A DNA stretch of 64,000 nucleotides from Marinobacter oulmenensis (GTDB lineage: Bacteria > Pseudomonadota > Gammaproteobacteria > Pseudomonadales > Oleiphilaceae), in contig NZ_JACHFE010000005.1 of assembly GCF_014201735.1 (NCBI RefSeq), forward strand, positions 276,760-340,759, given 5' to 3'. The position numbers and the translations under genes are program-made. The first letter of the stretch is position 1. The number at the start of each line of letters is the position of its first letter. The notes beneath the pieces were generated by a model. The model did not search any database, had not been told where the DNA came from, and worked only from the letters and a program-made list of their open reading frames with translations. This document shows positions 38,160 to 47,121 of the stretch, piece by piece.

Positions 38160-40151
38160 ATGAGTACAACAGAACAATCACCGGTAGTCTGGTCTCCTTC
38201 GGAAACCACCCTGAGGGACTCCCGTATGGGCCGCTTCAAGACCTGGCTGGAAGGCCAGGGCTTTGGCCCGTTTGCCGACTACCATGCCCTGTATCAGTGG
38301 TCGATCAGTGATCTTGAGACTTTCTGGCAGAAAGTCTGGGATTTCTGCGGCCTGGTCAGCGACACCCCGGCAGAACAGGTGCTCGGTAGCCGGGAGATGC
38401 CGGGGGCCGAGTGGTTCCCCGGCATGAAGCTGAACTTCGCTGCCAACCTGCTGCGTCTGGCAGACGGAGAGCATGCCGATGATGAGGCGGTGGTTGCTTA
38501 CTGTGAAACCCGTCCGGTACTGCGTCGGACCTACGCCGAACTGAAAGCCGACGCCGGTGCCCTGGAAGCGTTCCTGCGCAGTCAGGGTGTCAGCAAGGGC
38601 GACCGCGTGGCCGGGGTGGTGACCAATGGCTATGAAGCGCTGGTCGGCATGCTGGCCGCGACCAGCATGGGCGCCATCTGGAGTTCCGCCTCGCCGGACT
38701 TCGGTGTCGGGGCGATCAATGACCGGTTTGGCCAGATTGAGCCTGCGGCCCTGGTGGTGGTGAACGGTTACGGCTATGGCGGCAAGGTGTTTGCTCGCCA
38801 GGCGGACTTCGCGCAACTGGTCAGCCAGCTGCCGTCCCTGAAAACCGTGGTCAGTGTCCAGCAGTTGCCGGATGAGGCACCGCTGGCTGGCGACCTGGTC
38901 ACCACCTGGGAGGATGCCCTGGCCCAGGGTGAAGGCCAGTCGCCGTCCTTTGAGCCCATGGATCCGGACCATCCGGTGTACATCCTTTATTCGTCCGGCA
39001 CCACCGGCAAGCCCAAGTGTATCGTCCACGGCACCGCCGGTCTGCTGGTCAACCATGCCAAGGAGCTGATGCTGCACGGGGATGTTGGCCCCGGTGACCG
39101 GTTCCTGTATTTCACCACCTGTGGCTGGATGATGTGGAACTGGCAGGCCTCGGCGCTGCTGACCGGCGCGGCGGTGATTACTGTCGATGGTTCTCCCGGC
39201 TATCCGGATCTCAACTTCCTCTGGGACACCGTGGCCATTGAGAAAGTGACGCACTTTGGCACCAGTGCCCGGTTCATCGCCGGCTGCCGCAAGGCGGAAA
39301 TACAGCCGGCCAGAAATCTGGACCTGACTGCGCTTCGGGTCCTGTTTTCCACCGGTTCTCCGCTGCTGCCGGAGGATTACGACTGGATCTACAGCGAAGG
39401 GGCACCGGAGGTTCTGCTGGGCTCCATTGCTGGCGGTACCGATATCTGCGGCTGTTTCGTGGGGGCCTGCCCCTTGCTGCCGGTACGCCGGGGCGAAATC
39501 CAGTGCCGGTTCCTGGGTGTGGATGCCGTGGCCTATGGCGATGACGGCCAGCCGGTCAGTCAGGGCCGGGGCGAGCTGGTCTGCCGCCAGCCGCTGCCGT
39601 CCATGCCGGTCAGCTTCTGGGATGACCCGAACGACGAGCGTTACCGCGAGGCCTATTTCAGCACCTTCCCCGGTGTCTGGGCCCATGGCGACTTCATCGA
39701 GTTCACGGAACACGGTGGTGCGATCATCTATGGCCGTTCCGATGCCACGCTCAACCCGGGCGGGGTGCGTATCGGTACCGCTGAAATCTACCGGCAGGTG
39801 GAAACCGTCGCCGAGGTGAAGGACAGCCTGGTGGTAGGTCGCCAGACTGAGGGGGATGTGGAAGTCGTGCTGTTGGTGGTACCGGCCGACGGCCAGCACC
39901 TGACCGACGATCTCGCCAAGCAACTGCGGACCCGTATCCGTCAGGGCGCCAGTCCACGGCATGTACCGAAACACATTGTCGAGGTGCCGGACATTCCCTA
40001 CACCCGCAGCGGCAAGAAGGTGGAGCTGGCGGTGGCCCGGCTGATCAACGGCTCCAGCAAGGCGGATAACCGGGATGCCCTGGGCAATCCGGAGGCGCTG
40101 GACCGTATTCGTGAGCAACTGGCAAACGTGGAACTGCTTCCCGCTGACTGA
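38160..40151 (+). CDS. aacS: Acetoacetyl-CoA synthetase
   Basis: A 663-residue acyl-adenylate-forming enzyme, the usual length. FADYHALYQWSISDLETFWQ at the start is typical of acetoacetate-CoA ligases. The AMP-binding motif is YSSGTTGKPK near 277, and the C-terminal lysine lies in IPYTRSGKKVE. It activates acetoacetate to acetoacetyl-CoA with ATP. The frame is open further upstream inside bdhA, but the ATG at 38160 with AGGAGAGA before it is chosen. It completes a path from imported 3-hydroxybutyrate to acetoacetyl-CoA. A terminator follows. Confidence 0.94.
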   Translation: MSTTEQSPVVWSPSETTLRDSRMGRFKTWLEGQGFGPFADYHALYQWSISDLETFWQKVWDFCGLVSDTPAEQVLGSREMPGAEWFPGMKLNFAANLLRLADGEHADDEAVVAYCETRPVLRRTYAELKADAGALEAFLRSQGVSKGDRVAGVVTNGYEALVGMLAATSMGAIWSSASPDFGVGAINDRFGQIEPAALVVVNGYGYGGKVFARQADFAQLVSQLPSLKTVVSVQQLPDEAPLAGDLVTTWEDALAQGEGQSPSFEPMDPDHPVYILYSSGTTGKPKCIVHGTAGLLVNHAKELMLHGDVGPGDRFLYFTTCGWMMWNWQASALLTGAAVITVDGSPGYPDLNFLWDTVAIEKVTHFGTSARFIAGCRKAEIQPARNLDLTALRVLFSTGSPLLPEDYDWIYSEGAPEVLLGSIAGGTDICGCFVGACPLLPVRRGEIQCRFLGVDAVAYGDDGQPVSQGRGELVCRQPLPSMPVSFWDDPNDERYREAYFSTFPGVWAHGDFIEFTEHGGAIIYGRSDATLNPGGVRIGTAEIYRQVETVAEVKDSLVVGRQTEGDVEVVLLVVPADGQHLTDDLAKQLRTRIRQGASPRHVPKHIVEVPDIPYTRSGKKVELAVARLINGSSKADNRDALGNPEALDRIREQLANVELLPAD

Positions 40152-40201
40152 CGGTCTTTTCCACCGGATTGTTGACAACCCGCTGTGATGATCTGCGTTT
40201 C

Positions 40202-40238
40202 AGGCGCCCTGACCCCCTGTGTTCCGGGCGCCTTTTTT
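40202..40238 (+). terminator. Rho-independent terminator after aacS
   Basis: An AGGCGCCC/GGGCGCCT stem (40202-40209 and 40226-40233) with a 16-base loop runs directly into a T6 tract. It closes the TRAP-bdhA-aacS operon. Confidence 0.85.
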
Positions 40239-40348
40239 ATGGGGGCCGGGCCTGGCAGGGTTATAAAAGCGCGAATTTTAGAAAGTTTCGTAAAATCCGG
40301 CCTTTTCATCGTGCTGTCACGAAAGATCAGGCACTTTAAGTCCGTTCT

Positions 40349-40395
40349 TATACTAAGATCGTAACCAAAATTTGCCAGAAAATGGTATCTTAGTA
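40349..40395 (+). promoter_or_regulatory. Inverted repeat overlapping a candidate -10 upstream of icd
   Basis: TACTAAGAT (40351-40359) and ATCTTAGTA (40387-40395) are a perfect 9-base inverted repeat with a 27-base spacer. TATACT at 40349-40354 is a candidate -10 that overlaps the left arm; no good -35 is seen. The repeat could bind a regulator or fold in the icd leader. The rest of the 350-base gap after aacS holds the terminator and AT-rich sequence with no gene. Confidence 0.45.
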
Positions 40396-40502
40396 GGTCT
40401 ATCAAAAGTTTCTGAATCCGTCATGGTGCCGGCCTGCTCGTCCAAAAGACCCAGGGCCCGCCGATGACCGTCCCGAATCCACCCATTAGCCTGAGGACGA
40501 AA

Positions 40503-42743
40503 ATGACAGCTCCCAAAGCCAAAATTGTCTACACACTGACGGATGAGGCACCTGCCCTCGCGACCCGTTCCCTGCTCCCGATTCTGGAAACCTTCGCCAA
40601 GCCAGCCGGCATCGACTTTGAAACCAGCGATATTTCCCTGGCGGCGCGCATCCTGGCCAACTTCCCGGACTACCTGGAAGACGATCAGCGGGTACCGGAC
40701 GCTCTGGCTCAACTGGGTGAATTCACCAAGGATCCGGACGCCAACATCATCAAGCTGCCGAACATCAGTGCCTCTGTTCCCCAGCTGAACGCCGCGATCA
40801 AGGAGCTCAACGCCCAGGGTTACAAAGTGCCCGCGTACACCGAAGAGCCGAAGACCGACGAAGAGAAAGAAGTCAAAGCCCGTTACGCCAAGGTGCTGGG
40901 CAGTGCGGTTAACCCGGTTCTGCGTGAAGGCAACTCCGACCGTCGCGCTCCGGCCGCCGTCAAGGCCTTCGCCCGTAAGCACCCGCATTCCATGGGTGAG
41001 TGGAGCTCCGACTCCCAGACCCACGTGGCACACATGGAAGACGGCGACTTCTACTCCGCCGAGCAGTCCGTGACCCTGGAAAACGACACCACCGCGCAAA
41101 TCGTTTTTGAAAATGCCAACGGCGAGAAGACCGTCCTGAAATCCGAGCTGCCGCTGCTGGCCGGTGAAGTGCTGGACAGCACCTTCATGAGCAAGAAAGC
41201 CCTGCTCAAGTTCTTCGATGAGCAGATTGAAGACTGCAAGAAGAACGACATCATGTTCTCCCTGCACCTGAAGGCCACCATGATGAAGGTGTCCGACCCG
41301 GTGATCTTCGGTTACGCCGTCAAGAGCTTCTACAAGGAGCTGTTCGACAAGTACGGCGACCTGTTCGAGGAAATCGGTGTCACCGCCAACAACGGTGTCT
41401 CTTCTGTGGAAGAGAAAATCCAGCAGCTGCCGGAAGACAAGCAGAACGACATCAAGCAGGACCTGGCCAAGATCTACAAGGACCGTCCTGAAATCGCCAT
41501 GGTGGATTCCGACAACGGCATCACCAACCTGCACGTGCCGAGCGACGTGATCGTCGATGCCTCCATGCCGGCGATGATCCGCAGCTCCGGCAAGATGTGG
41601 GACAGCGAAGGCGGCATGCGTGACACCAAGGCCGTGTTGCCGGACCGTTCCTACGCCACCATCTACCAGGAAACCATCAACTTCTGTAAGAAGCACGGTG
41701 CGTTTGACCCGACCACCATGGGCACCGTTCCCAACGTCGGCCTGATGGCTCAGAAAGCCGAAGAGTACGGTTCTCACGACAAGACCTTTATCCTCAAGGA
41801 AGCCGGTACCGTACGCGTGATCGCTGACGACAAGGTGCTGATGGAGCACCAGGTTGAGGAAGGCGACATCTGGCGCGCCTGCCAGACCAAAGACATCCCG
41901 ATCCGCGACTGGGTCAAGCTGGCGGTGAACCGTTCACGTTCCAGTGGCATGCCGGCCATCTTCTGGCTGGACAGCAACCGGGCCCACGATGCCGAGCTGA
42001 TCAAGAAAGTCGAGGCCTACCTCAAAGAGCACGACACCGACGGTCTGGATATCCGTATCATGTCGCCGGTGGATGCCATCAATCACACCATGGAGCGCAT
42101 GATCCGTGGTGAGGACACCATCTCCGTGACCGGTAACGTGCTGCGTGACTACCTGACGGACCTGTTCCCGATTCTGGAGCTGGGCACCAGTGCCAAGATG
42201 CTGTCCATCGTACCGCTGCTTAACGGTGGCGGCCTGTACGAAACCGGTGCCGGCGGTTCCGCGCCCAAGCACGTTCAGCAGCTGATCCGGGAAAACCACC
42301 TGCGTTGGGATTCCCTGGGTGAATTCCTGGCCGTGGCGGTTTCCCTGGAGGAGCTGGGCGAGAAACACGACAACGCCCGTGCCCGTCTGCTGGGTCAGAC
42401 GCTGGACACCGCTGTGGGGCAACTGCTCGAGAATAACGAGTCGCCGTCCCGCAAGGTGGGGGAGCTGGATAACCGTGGTTCCCACTTCCACCTGGCCTGC
42501 CACTGGGCAGCTGCCCTGGCGGAGCAGGATGAGGACCAGGACCTGAAGGCATTCGCCAAGCGCTTCTCCGAGAAACTGGAAGCCCGCAAGGATCAGATCC
42601 TTGAAGAGCTGACGGTTATTCAGGGCAACGCCGCTGATATCGGTGGTTACTACCACGCTCCGGCAGACAAGGTGTGTGCCGTGATGCAGCCGAGCGAAAC
42701 CCTGAACAGCATCCTGGCGGAGTTTGCTGAAGCGGCAGAATAA
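40503..42743 (+). CDS. icd: Isocitrate dehydrogenase, NADP-dependent, monomeric type
   Basis: A 746-residue cytosolic enzyme, the length of the monomeric IDH family, unrelated in size to the 415-residue dimeric type. It decarboxylates isocitrate to 2-oxoglutarate in the TCA cycle. Landmarks are [57 protein letters not shown] and the region of HYAPADK type near the end ([17 protein letters not shown]). The ATG at 40503 has GAGGA 6 bases upstream; an upstream ATG at 40464 lacks this. It has its own promoter region and a strong terminator, so it is monocistronic. Confidence 0.97.
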   Translation: MTAPKAKIVYTLTDEAPALATRSLLPILETFAKPAGIDFETSDISLAARILANFPDYLEDDQRVPDALAQLGEFTKDPDANIIKLPNISASVPQLNAAIKELNAQGYKVPAYTEEPKTDEEKEVKARYAKVLGSAVNPVLREGNSDRRAPAAVKAFARKHPHSMGEWSSDSQTHVAHMEDGDFYSAEQSVTLENDTTAQIVFENANGEKTVLKSELPLLAGEVLDSTFMSKKALLKFFDEQIEDCKKNDIMFSLHLKATMMKVSDPVIFGYAVKSFYKELFDKYGDLFEEIGVTANNGVSSVEEKIQQLPEDKQNDIKQDLAKIYKDRPEIAMVDSDNGITNLHVPSDVIVDASMPAMIRSSGKMWDSEGGMRDTKAVLPDRSYATIYQETINFCKKHGAFDPTTMGTVPNVGLMAQKAEEYGSHDKTFILKEAGTVRVIADDKVLMEHQVEEGDIWRACQTKDIPIRDWVKLAVNRSRSSGMPAIFWLDSNRAHDAELIKKVEAYLKEHDTDGLDIRIMSPVDAINHTMERMIRGEDTISVTGNVLRDYLTDLFPILELGTSAKMLSIVPLLNGGGLYETGAGGSAPKHVQQLIRENHLRWDSLGEFLAVAVSLEELGEKHDNARARLLGQTLDTAVGQLLENNESPSRKVGELDNRGSHFHLACHWAAALAEQDEDQDLKAFAKRFSEKLEARKDQILEELTVIQGNAADIGGYYHAPADKVCAVMQPSETLNSILAEFAEAAE

Positions 42744-42760
42744 CCGCCCCCGGGTGAGCG

Positions 42761-42827
42761 ACTCCGGTGTCTGTCACCGGAGTGATTCGAAAAGCCGGAA
42801 TCCCGTCCACGGGGTTCCGGTTTTTTT
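42761..42827 (+). terminator. Double hairpin terminator after icd
   Basis: ACTCCGGTG/CACCGGAGT (42761-42783) is followed by a second hairpin, CCGGAATCCCG/CGGGGTTCCGG (42795-42820, one G-T pair), and T7. It separates icd from the converging antiporter gene. Confidence 0.9.
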
Positions 42828-42838
42828 GTGTCTGTCGT

Positions 42839-44032
42839 TCAGGCGTCGTCGTCAAACATCGAACCGGCCTTGCCCGCTTCCCCGGCCTTACCCAGGTGGT
42901 ACAGGGTGACCGGCGGGCCGATGACCTCGAAAATCACCGTGGATCCGATCACCAGTGGCAGCAGGAAGGTCAGCTCCGGCATGCGGTCGGTTGCCACCAG
43001 GGCGAGCCCCATGGCGACACCGGCCTGGGGCAGCATGCAGGCGCCGTTGCGGCGGCGAATATCCGGGCTGGAACCGGCCAGTACTCCGCCGACATAGCCT
43101 CCGGCGATACGTCCGCCAATCCGGGCCAGAACATAGGTCGCGCCCAGCATCCCGAGTGTCGGCAGAACGGACCAGTCCAGGCTGAACCCGGCCAGGAAAA
43201 AGAACATGGCAAGGAAAGGCTCGGAAATGCCCTCGATGGAGCGAAAAGGACGGACATGGTGCCGTCCCATGTTGGCGACGGTGACGCCCAGCGCCATGCT
43301 GGTCAGCAGGTAAGACACGTTCAGCAGTCCGGCCATGCCGGCAGCGAAGAAAACAAACCCCGCCGACTCCAGCAGCATGGGCTCGCCCGGGCGTATGCGG
43401 CCGGTCAGCCAGGCCATGGGCAGACCCAGTACGGTGCCGAGCATCAGGGCACCCACCACTTCCAGGGCGCCGTGCCCGAGTGTGGCTCCGATACTGTGGC
43501 CGTTGCCACTGAACAGTTCGGCAAACACCAGCAGGACACTGAACAGTATCGCGCCCCAGGCATCGTCAATCGCGACGACCTGGGCAAGGGTACGGGTGAG
43601 CGGCCCCCTGGCGCCGGACTCCTTGATGACATCGAGCGTGGCGGCCGGATCGGTGGCGGTGGCAATGGCCGCGAGCAACAGGGCAGCTGCCAGGTTACCG
43701 GTGACCAGCCAGGTGGCCAGCAGAATGACCAGCGCGGTGCCCACCGTGACACTGAGACTGATAATGATTGCTGCCCGGCCCTGCCGGAGATCCCGGAAGG
43801 CCATCCGCTCCCCCAGCAGGAAGCCCACCATGGCCAGCGTCAGTTCCGTTACCAGGGTGAAGTTGTTGCTGGCCTTGGCCGGGACCAGGTCCAGCATTTG
43901 CGGGCCGGCAACGGCCCCGATCAGGATCAGCAGGGTGACCCGGGGCACGTGCAGCCGCTGGCCAATGGTGTGGGCGCCCAGTGCCAGCAGCATGATTCCG
44001 CCAATCAGTAGCAAATCGTGAATGTGATTCAT
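42839..44032 (-). CDS. Cation:proton antiporter (CPA2-like, NapA/KefB family)
   Basis: A 397-residue membrane protein with about twelve helices. ATATDPAATLDVIKESGARG and VAIDDAWGAILFSVLL mark the ion-binding core; the DD pair is typical of electrogenic NhaA/NapA-type sodium/proton exchange. It lacks the C-terminal RCK/TrkA domain found in Kef systems, which favours simple exchange. The C-terminus ends in an acidic tail. It converges on icd with a terminator between and is divergent from the diguanylate cyclase gene. Confidence 0.88.
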   Translation of the reverse strand: MNHIHDLLLIGGIMLLALGAHTIGQRLHVPRVTLLILIGAVAGPQMLDLVPAKASNNFTLVTELTLAMVGFLLGERMAFRDLRQGRAAIIISLSVTVGTALVILLATWLVTGNLAAALLLAAIATATDPAATLDVIKESGARGPLTRTLAQVVAIDDAWGAILFSVLLVFAELFSGNGHSIGATLGHGALEVVGALMLGTVLGLPMAWLTGRIRPGEPMLLESAGFVFFAAGMAGLLNVSYLLTSMALGVTVANMGRHHVRPFRSIEGISEPFLAMFFFLAGFSLDWSVLPTLGMLGATYVLARIGGRIAGGYVGGVLAGSSPDIRRRNGACMLPQAGVAMGLALVATDRMPELTFLLPLVIGSTVIFEVIGPPVTLYHLGKAGEAGKAGSMFDDDA

Positions 44033-44120
44033 TGCGGGATCGGGATCCGGGCAGAGAGTGATTTGCCGGGCATTGTAGCACCACCGGCCACTCGACCCGT
44101 CACCCCGGACTGTCTACCTT

Positions 44121-44134
44121 GTATGTATACATAC
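44121..44134. promoter_or_regulatory. Perfect 14-base palindrome before the diguanylate cyclase gene
   Basis: GTATGTATACATAC is fully self-complementary and stands in the gap between the divergent antiporter and diguanylate cyclase genes. It has the look of an operator and includes possible -10 sequences. No matching second site was seen. Confidence 0.4.
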
Positions 44135-44157
44135 CCAGAATGGTGAGCGGTACCAAA

Positions 44158-45384
44158 ATGCTTCCAAAACGTCCGGAACGCGACGCCCTGCGGCGCCTGG
44201 AGGACCGGCATGGCCCGTTGAGACGGACGGTCTGGGCGGTGCTCCTGTACCTGTCGGCAGGCCTGCTCTGGATTACGTTTTCCGACCGCCTGGCGGAGGC
44301 CTGGTTTCCGGATCCTGCGACTCTCTCGGTGGTGCAGACCTGGAAGGGCTATTTCTTTGTACTGGTGACCGGTCTGGTCCTGGCCGTAGGCCTCCACCGC
44401 CAGTTGCGCAGTGATCGCGTCCGGTTGCGGTTACAACTGCGCCAGCGGGAGGCATTGTGGCGCCGTGAGCGCCAACTGACCGTGCTGATGGACAATCTGC
44501 CGGGTATGGCCTATCGCTGCCTCAATGACGAGCACTGGACCATGCTGTTTGTTTCGGGTGGCTGCGTGGAGCTCACCGGTTATCAGCCGGAGGAACTCAT
44601 CCACAACCGGGTACGGAGCTTCGCGGATTTGATTGATGATGACGCCGCGGGGGAGGTCGCCGCATGGGTCGCCGAAGCCACCGCCCGGGATGAGGCCTTC
44701 TCTGTGGAATACCCCATTACCGGCAAGGACGGACGCTCCCTCTGGGTCTGGGAGCGGGGCTGCGCGGTGCGGGATGAGGACGGCAGCATGGTCCTGGAAG
44801 GCATTATCCTGGATATCTCCACCCGCAAGGCGCTGGAAAACGAACTGGCTGAGCTGGCCACCCGTGATCCGCTTACCGGTCTGGTCAACCGCCGGGAGTT
44901 TACCCGCATCATCGAGGAGGAAATGGCCCGCTGCGATCGTTACGGCAGGCCCATGGCCCTGCTCTGGGTCGATTTCGACCACTTCAAGGATGTCAACGAC
45001 ACCTGGGGCCATGCCGCCGGGGATGCCGTGCTCTGCTCGGTCAGCCGTACGCTCAGGGAAAGTGTGCGCTCGGTGGACACCGTTGGCCGGTTCGGTGGTG
45101 AGGAGTTTGCCATCCTGTTGCCGGAGATGGCCCGGGAGGAGGCCAGGGAAACCGCTGAACGTCTTCGCCAGCGGGTGCGGCGAACGCCTATTTCCCTGAA
45201 CCCGTCACACGATATCTACCTGACCATCAGTATCGGGATTGCCCTGTACCCGGAGCATGGCGGAGATGCCGACAGCCTGGGCATCGCGGCGGACAAGGCC
45301 ATGTATCTGGCCAAGCGGCAGGGGCGTGATCGTGTGGTTGAAGCGGGTGCCCCGGAGGCGGCGCGAAGCCGCAAGCCGGGCTGA
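44158..45384 (+). CDS. Diguanylate cyclase with membrane anchor and PAS domain
   Basis: A 408-residue protein: two membrane helices (about 22-42 and 62-82), a PAS domain (about 115-230, PGMAYRCLNDEHWTMLFVSG), and a GGDEF domain (235-395). The active site is GGEEF at 313-317, and the inhibitory site RSVD at 304-307 is intact, so active c-di-GMP synthesis with product feedback is predicted. It probably governs attachment or motility in response to a PAS signal. Starts at 44140 or a TTG at 44119 are possible; none has a strong ribosome site. Confidence 0.92.
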   Translation: MLPKRPERDALRRLEDRHGPLRRTVWAVLLYLSAGLLWITFSDRLAEAWFPDPATLSVVQTWKGYFFVLVTGLVLAVGLHRQLRSDRVRLRLQLRQREALWRRERQLTVLMDNLPGMAYRCLNDEHWTMLFVSGGCVELTGYQPEELIHNRVRSFADLIDDDAAGEVAAWVAEATARDEAFSVEYPITGKDGRSLWVWERGCAVRDEDGSMVLEGIILDISTRKALENELAELATRDPLTGLVNRREFTRIIEEEMARCDRYGRPMALLWVDFDHFKDVNDTWGHAAGDAVLCSVSRTLRESVRSVDTVGRFGGEEFAILLPEMAREEARETAERLRQRVRRTPISLNPSHDIYLTISIGIALYPEHGGDADSLGIAADKAMYLAKRQGRDRVVEAGAPEAARSRKPG

Positions 45385-45433
45385 AAACGGGTAATGGCCG
45401 AACCGGGCGGTCCGGCCTGGTGTGGGTCAGGGT

Positions 45434-45706
45434 TCAGGCGACCTGGCGGGCAATCCAGGAATTGTAGCGGCTGGCCAGCGCTCGGACATAGCGGGCCTCG
45501 GCGCTGCTCATGTTGGCCAGCACACCGTTGAATATCCAGCCCCGTTCGTACAGGCCCAGCACCCGCTGTTCGTCATCCAGGTTGACGCGCTGATTCAGCT
45601 TTTTGCAGATGGCATCCAGCAGTGGCAGCTTTTCCGGGCGCTTGACCGGGCCCTGACGGTTGCCGGCCGCTTGATTGGCTGCGCGTGAAGTCGGATGTCT
45701 TTTCAT
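45434..45706 (-). CDS. Small protein of unknown function
   Basis: A 90-residue basic, soluble protein (MKRHPTSRAANQAAGNRQGP at the start, then LLDAICKKLNQRVNLDDEQR and YERGWIFNGVLANMSSAEAR). I do not recognise it. The N-terminal 28 residues look disordered, the rest helical. AGGAGA stands 6 bases before the ATG at 45706. The leader has terminator and antiterminator stems, which suggests that expression is controlled by RNA structure. Confidence 0.65.
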   Translation of the reverse strand: MKRHPTSRAANQAAGNRQGPVKRPEKLPLLDAICKKLNQRVNLDDEQRVLGLYERGWIFNGVLANMSSAEARYVRALASRYNSWIARQVA

Positions 45707-45734
45707 GATCTTCTCCTTGTCGTTTTGCGGCTGC

Positions 45735-45797
45735 AAAAACAGAAAACCCCGGAGCCTCAGGCAACCGGGGTCTGGCGGAGAAGCTGTCCCGGTTGCC
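45735..45797 (-). promoter_or_regulatory. Attenuator-like leader: overlapping antiterminator and terminator stems
   Basis: Read on the minus strand: GGCAACCGGG (45797-45788) pairs with CCCGGTTGCC (45769-45760). The second arm also contains the 5' arm of a terminator, ACCCCGG/CCGGGGT (45771-45765 and 45752-45746), which is followed by TTTTCTGTTTTT. The two stems exclude each other. The loop of the first stem holds CTTCTCC (45783-45777), complementary to the GGAGAAG ribosome site (45716-45710) of the gene downstream. Confidence 0.55.
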
Positions 45798-45913
45798 GTA
45801 GCGGCCCCCGGAACTGACCGAAAGCCGTCAACTGTCTTTCATGATGGCGCGCGCAGAATGCCCTCGGAGGCACCCAGCGGTGAAATAAGTCATGTTCATG
45901 GACGTCGAGTTGG

Positions 45914-46105
45914 TCATATCGGCTCTTTGAATTCGATCTCGTCTACCAGTGTATCGGCAATCACGGGCTTTGCAATAGCCCGACTGACTGCGGCGGCTAC
46001 GGATGTGGTAACCCCGTACAGACGCCATCCGCGCGCAGCCTCATACTTCGTCCTGTCACGTGTTTTTACGTTGTGCAATCCAGATACCTGTTCTCCAGGT
46101 ATCAC
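45914..46105 (-). CDS. Possible 63-residue protein of unknown function
   Basis: A GTG at 46105 with GGAGAG 8 bases upstream opens a 63-codon frame (VIPGEQVSGLHNVKTRD..., RGWRLYGVTTSVAAAV, ending DEIEFKEPI). The composition is protein-like, but I recognise no family. A longer frame reaches an ATG at 46171 that has no ribosome site. A 29-codon frame overlaps its stop in ATGA fashion. A plus-strand hairpin and terminator run antisense over its start. Real coding is uncertain. Confidence 0.35.
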   Translation of the reverse strand: MIPGEQVSGLHNVKTRDRTKYEAARGWRLYGVTTSVAAAVSRAIAKPVIADTLVDEIEFKEPI

Positions 46106-46148
46106 ATGGATCTCTCCTTTCAAAGCAGCCTTATGGCTGCTTTTTTTT
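46083..46148 (+). terminator. Hairpin plus rho-independent terminator without an obvious upstream gene
   Basis: GATACCTG/CAGGTATC (46083-46103) is followed by AAGCAGCC-TTAT-GGCTGCTT (46123-46142) and a T run to 46148. This is a strong plus-strand terminator, but the nearest plus-strand gene ends more than 700 bases upstream. It may end an unannotated small RNA. A weak promoter TTGAAT-17-TGTATC lies at 45927-45955. Confidence 0.65.
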
Positions 46149-46255
46149 CGTCTCGGTATCTGCGTAGCCATTAGTTCGTACAGCCATGTGACGGTTTTTT
46201 GGCGACAATCTGGTCATCAAAAACCGCATAGACCAAGAGGTTGAGACCTACGAAC

Positions 46256-46492
46256 ATGCCCGAAGACCCCGAACCCGCACAAAACAAGTTTCTTTCAGAT
46301 TTTGTCGTCGAAGCCGCTCTTATCGTGGCCGTGATTATGTACCTGGTGGTTGCCGGGGATCAGGTGGTTGGCGATGATCTGTCATTCACCGTGCTCGGTG
46401 CCGGCCTGATGGCGCTGGCCACCTGGTGGACGCTGCACACTGTGCGGGATGGACTGGAAGTTATTGCGCTGCGGCTTCGTCACTCAAAATGA
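46256..46492 (+). CDS. Small two-helix membrane protein
   Basis: A 78-residue protein with a short acidic, proline-containing N-terminus (MPEDPEPAQNKFL) and two helices (about 16-36 and 43-65). Function unknown. A TTG at 46241 is in frame upstream. The ribosome site is weak. Its last 32 bases overlap the converging exonuclease gene, which keeps the same frame quality on both strands. Confidence 0.6.
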   Translation: MPEDPEPAQNKFLSDFVVEAALIVAVIMYLVVAGDQVVGDDLSFTVLGAGLMALATWWTLHTVRDGLEVIALRLRHSK

Positions 46493-46973
46493 TTCTGCGC
46501 CAGGTCTGGTGAAGAATCAGGGCGTCGTTGGCTGCCCGGTGCACCGGCAGGCCAAGATCCGAGATCACCTGTTGGCGCACCCCTGACCATTCCCGGACCT
46601 GGGCCGGCTCAAGCAGCATGGATATGGATTCCAACTGGAAAGCGGGTGTTTCACCGGCGGCCCGGTAGAGCCGGTGCAGCCAGAAACTGTCGAAGGTCCA
46701 GGCGTCGCAGAATACCTGCTCCGGCAGCAGCGCATTGAGCTGTCTTGCCACCTCACCGGCGCTGATGCCTTCGTCCATCAGACGCTGGCGGGAAATGCCA
46801 TGGATGCCCTCGGCACTCTCTGACCAGTCACTCCAGCGCCCTTCCGGGCGGATCAGCCAGCTGTGCAGCCCACCGTCGGGCATGCAGATGCCGACTTCAA
46901 TCGGGTAGCTGGCGATCAGGTCGAGACTGGAGGCCTCAAAGTCGATGAATGCGGGTTCGAACTCTGGTGTCAT
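46461..46973 (-). CDS. DEDD-type 3'-5' exonuclease-like protein
   Basis: A 170-residue protein of the RNase H-like exonuclease fold. The first acidic pair is in FIDFEASSL (Asp, Glu near residues 11-13), the second Asp in CDAWTFDSFWL, and the His-Asp pair in VHRAANDALIL near 150. This DEDDh layout is that of DnaQ-like proteins; the domain stands alone. Target nucleic acid unknown. It overlaps the 3' end of a small plus-strand gene. Confidence 0.8.
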   Translation of the reverse strand: MTPEFEPAFIDFEASSLDLIASYPIEVGICMPDGGLHSWLIRPEGRWSDWSESAEGIHGISRQRLMDEGISAGEVARQLNALLPEQVFCDAWTFDSFWLHRLYRAAGETPAFQLESISMLLEPAQVREWSGVRQQVISDLGLPVHRAANDALILHQTWRRIILSDEAAAQ

Positions 46974-47121
46974 AGCGCCACTGCTGGATTTCTTCGTTTT
47001 CGCTTGAGTTTACAGCCGATCCGTCCCCGACGCGAACCTAACCGCGCGAGGCACTGTTACAATGTGCCCATGATTGCGCAAACCCCGATGACAAATCCCC
47101 TACTCAGCCGGCGTTACACTC

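Noticed and set aside
38178..40178. A 666-codon minus-strand open frame opposite aacS
   Set aside because: No recognisable motifs or ribosome site; the plus strand encodes a clear acetoacetyl-CoA synthetase.
40353..41849. A 498-codon minus-strand open frame opposite icd
   Set aside because: Shadow of icd; no family features despite few stops.
42767..44011. A 414-codon plus-strand open frame opposite the antiporter gene
   Set aside because: Gln/Gly/His-rich shadow; the minus strand encodes a well-formed membrane protein.
46974..47121. preQ1 riboswitch before queC
   Set aside because: No recognisable preQ1 aptamer pattern seen in the 148-base gap.
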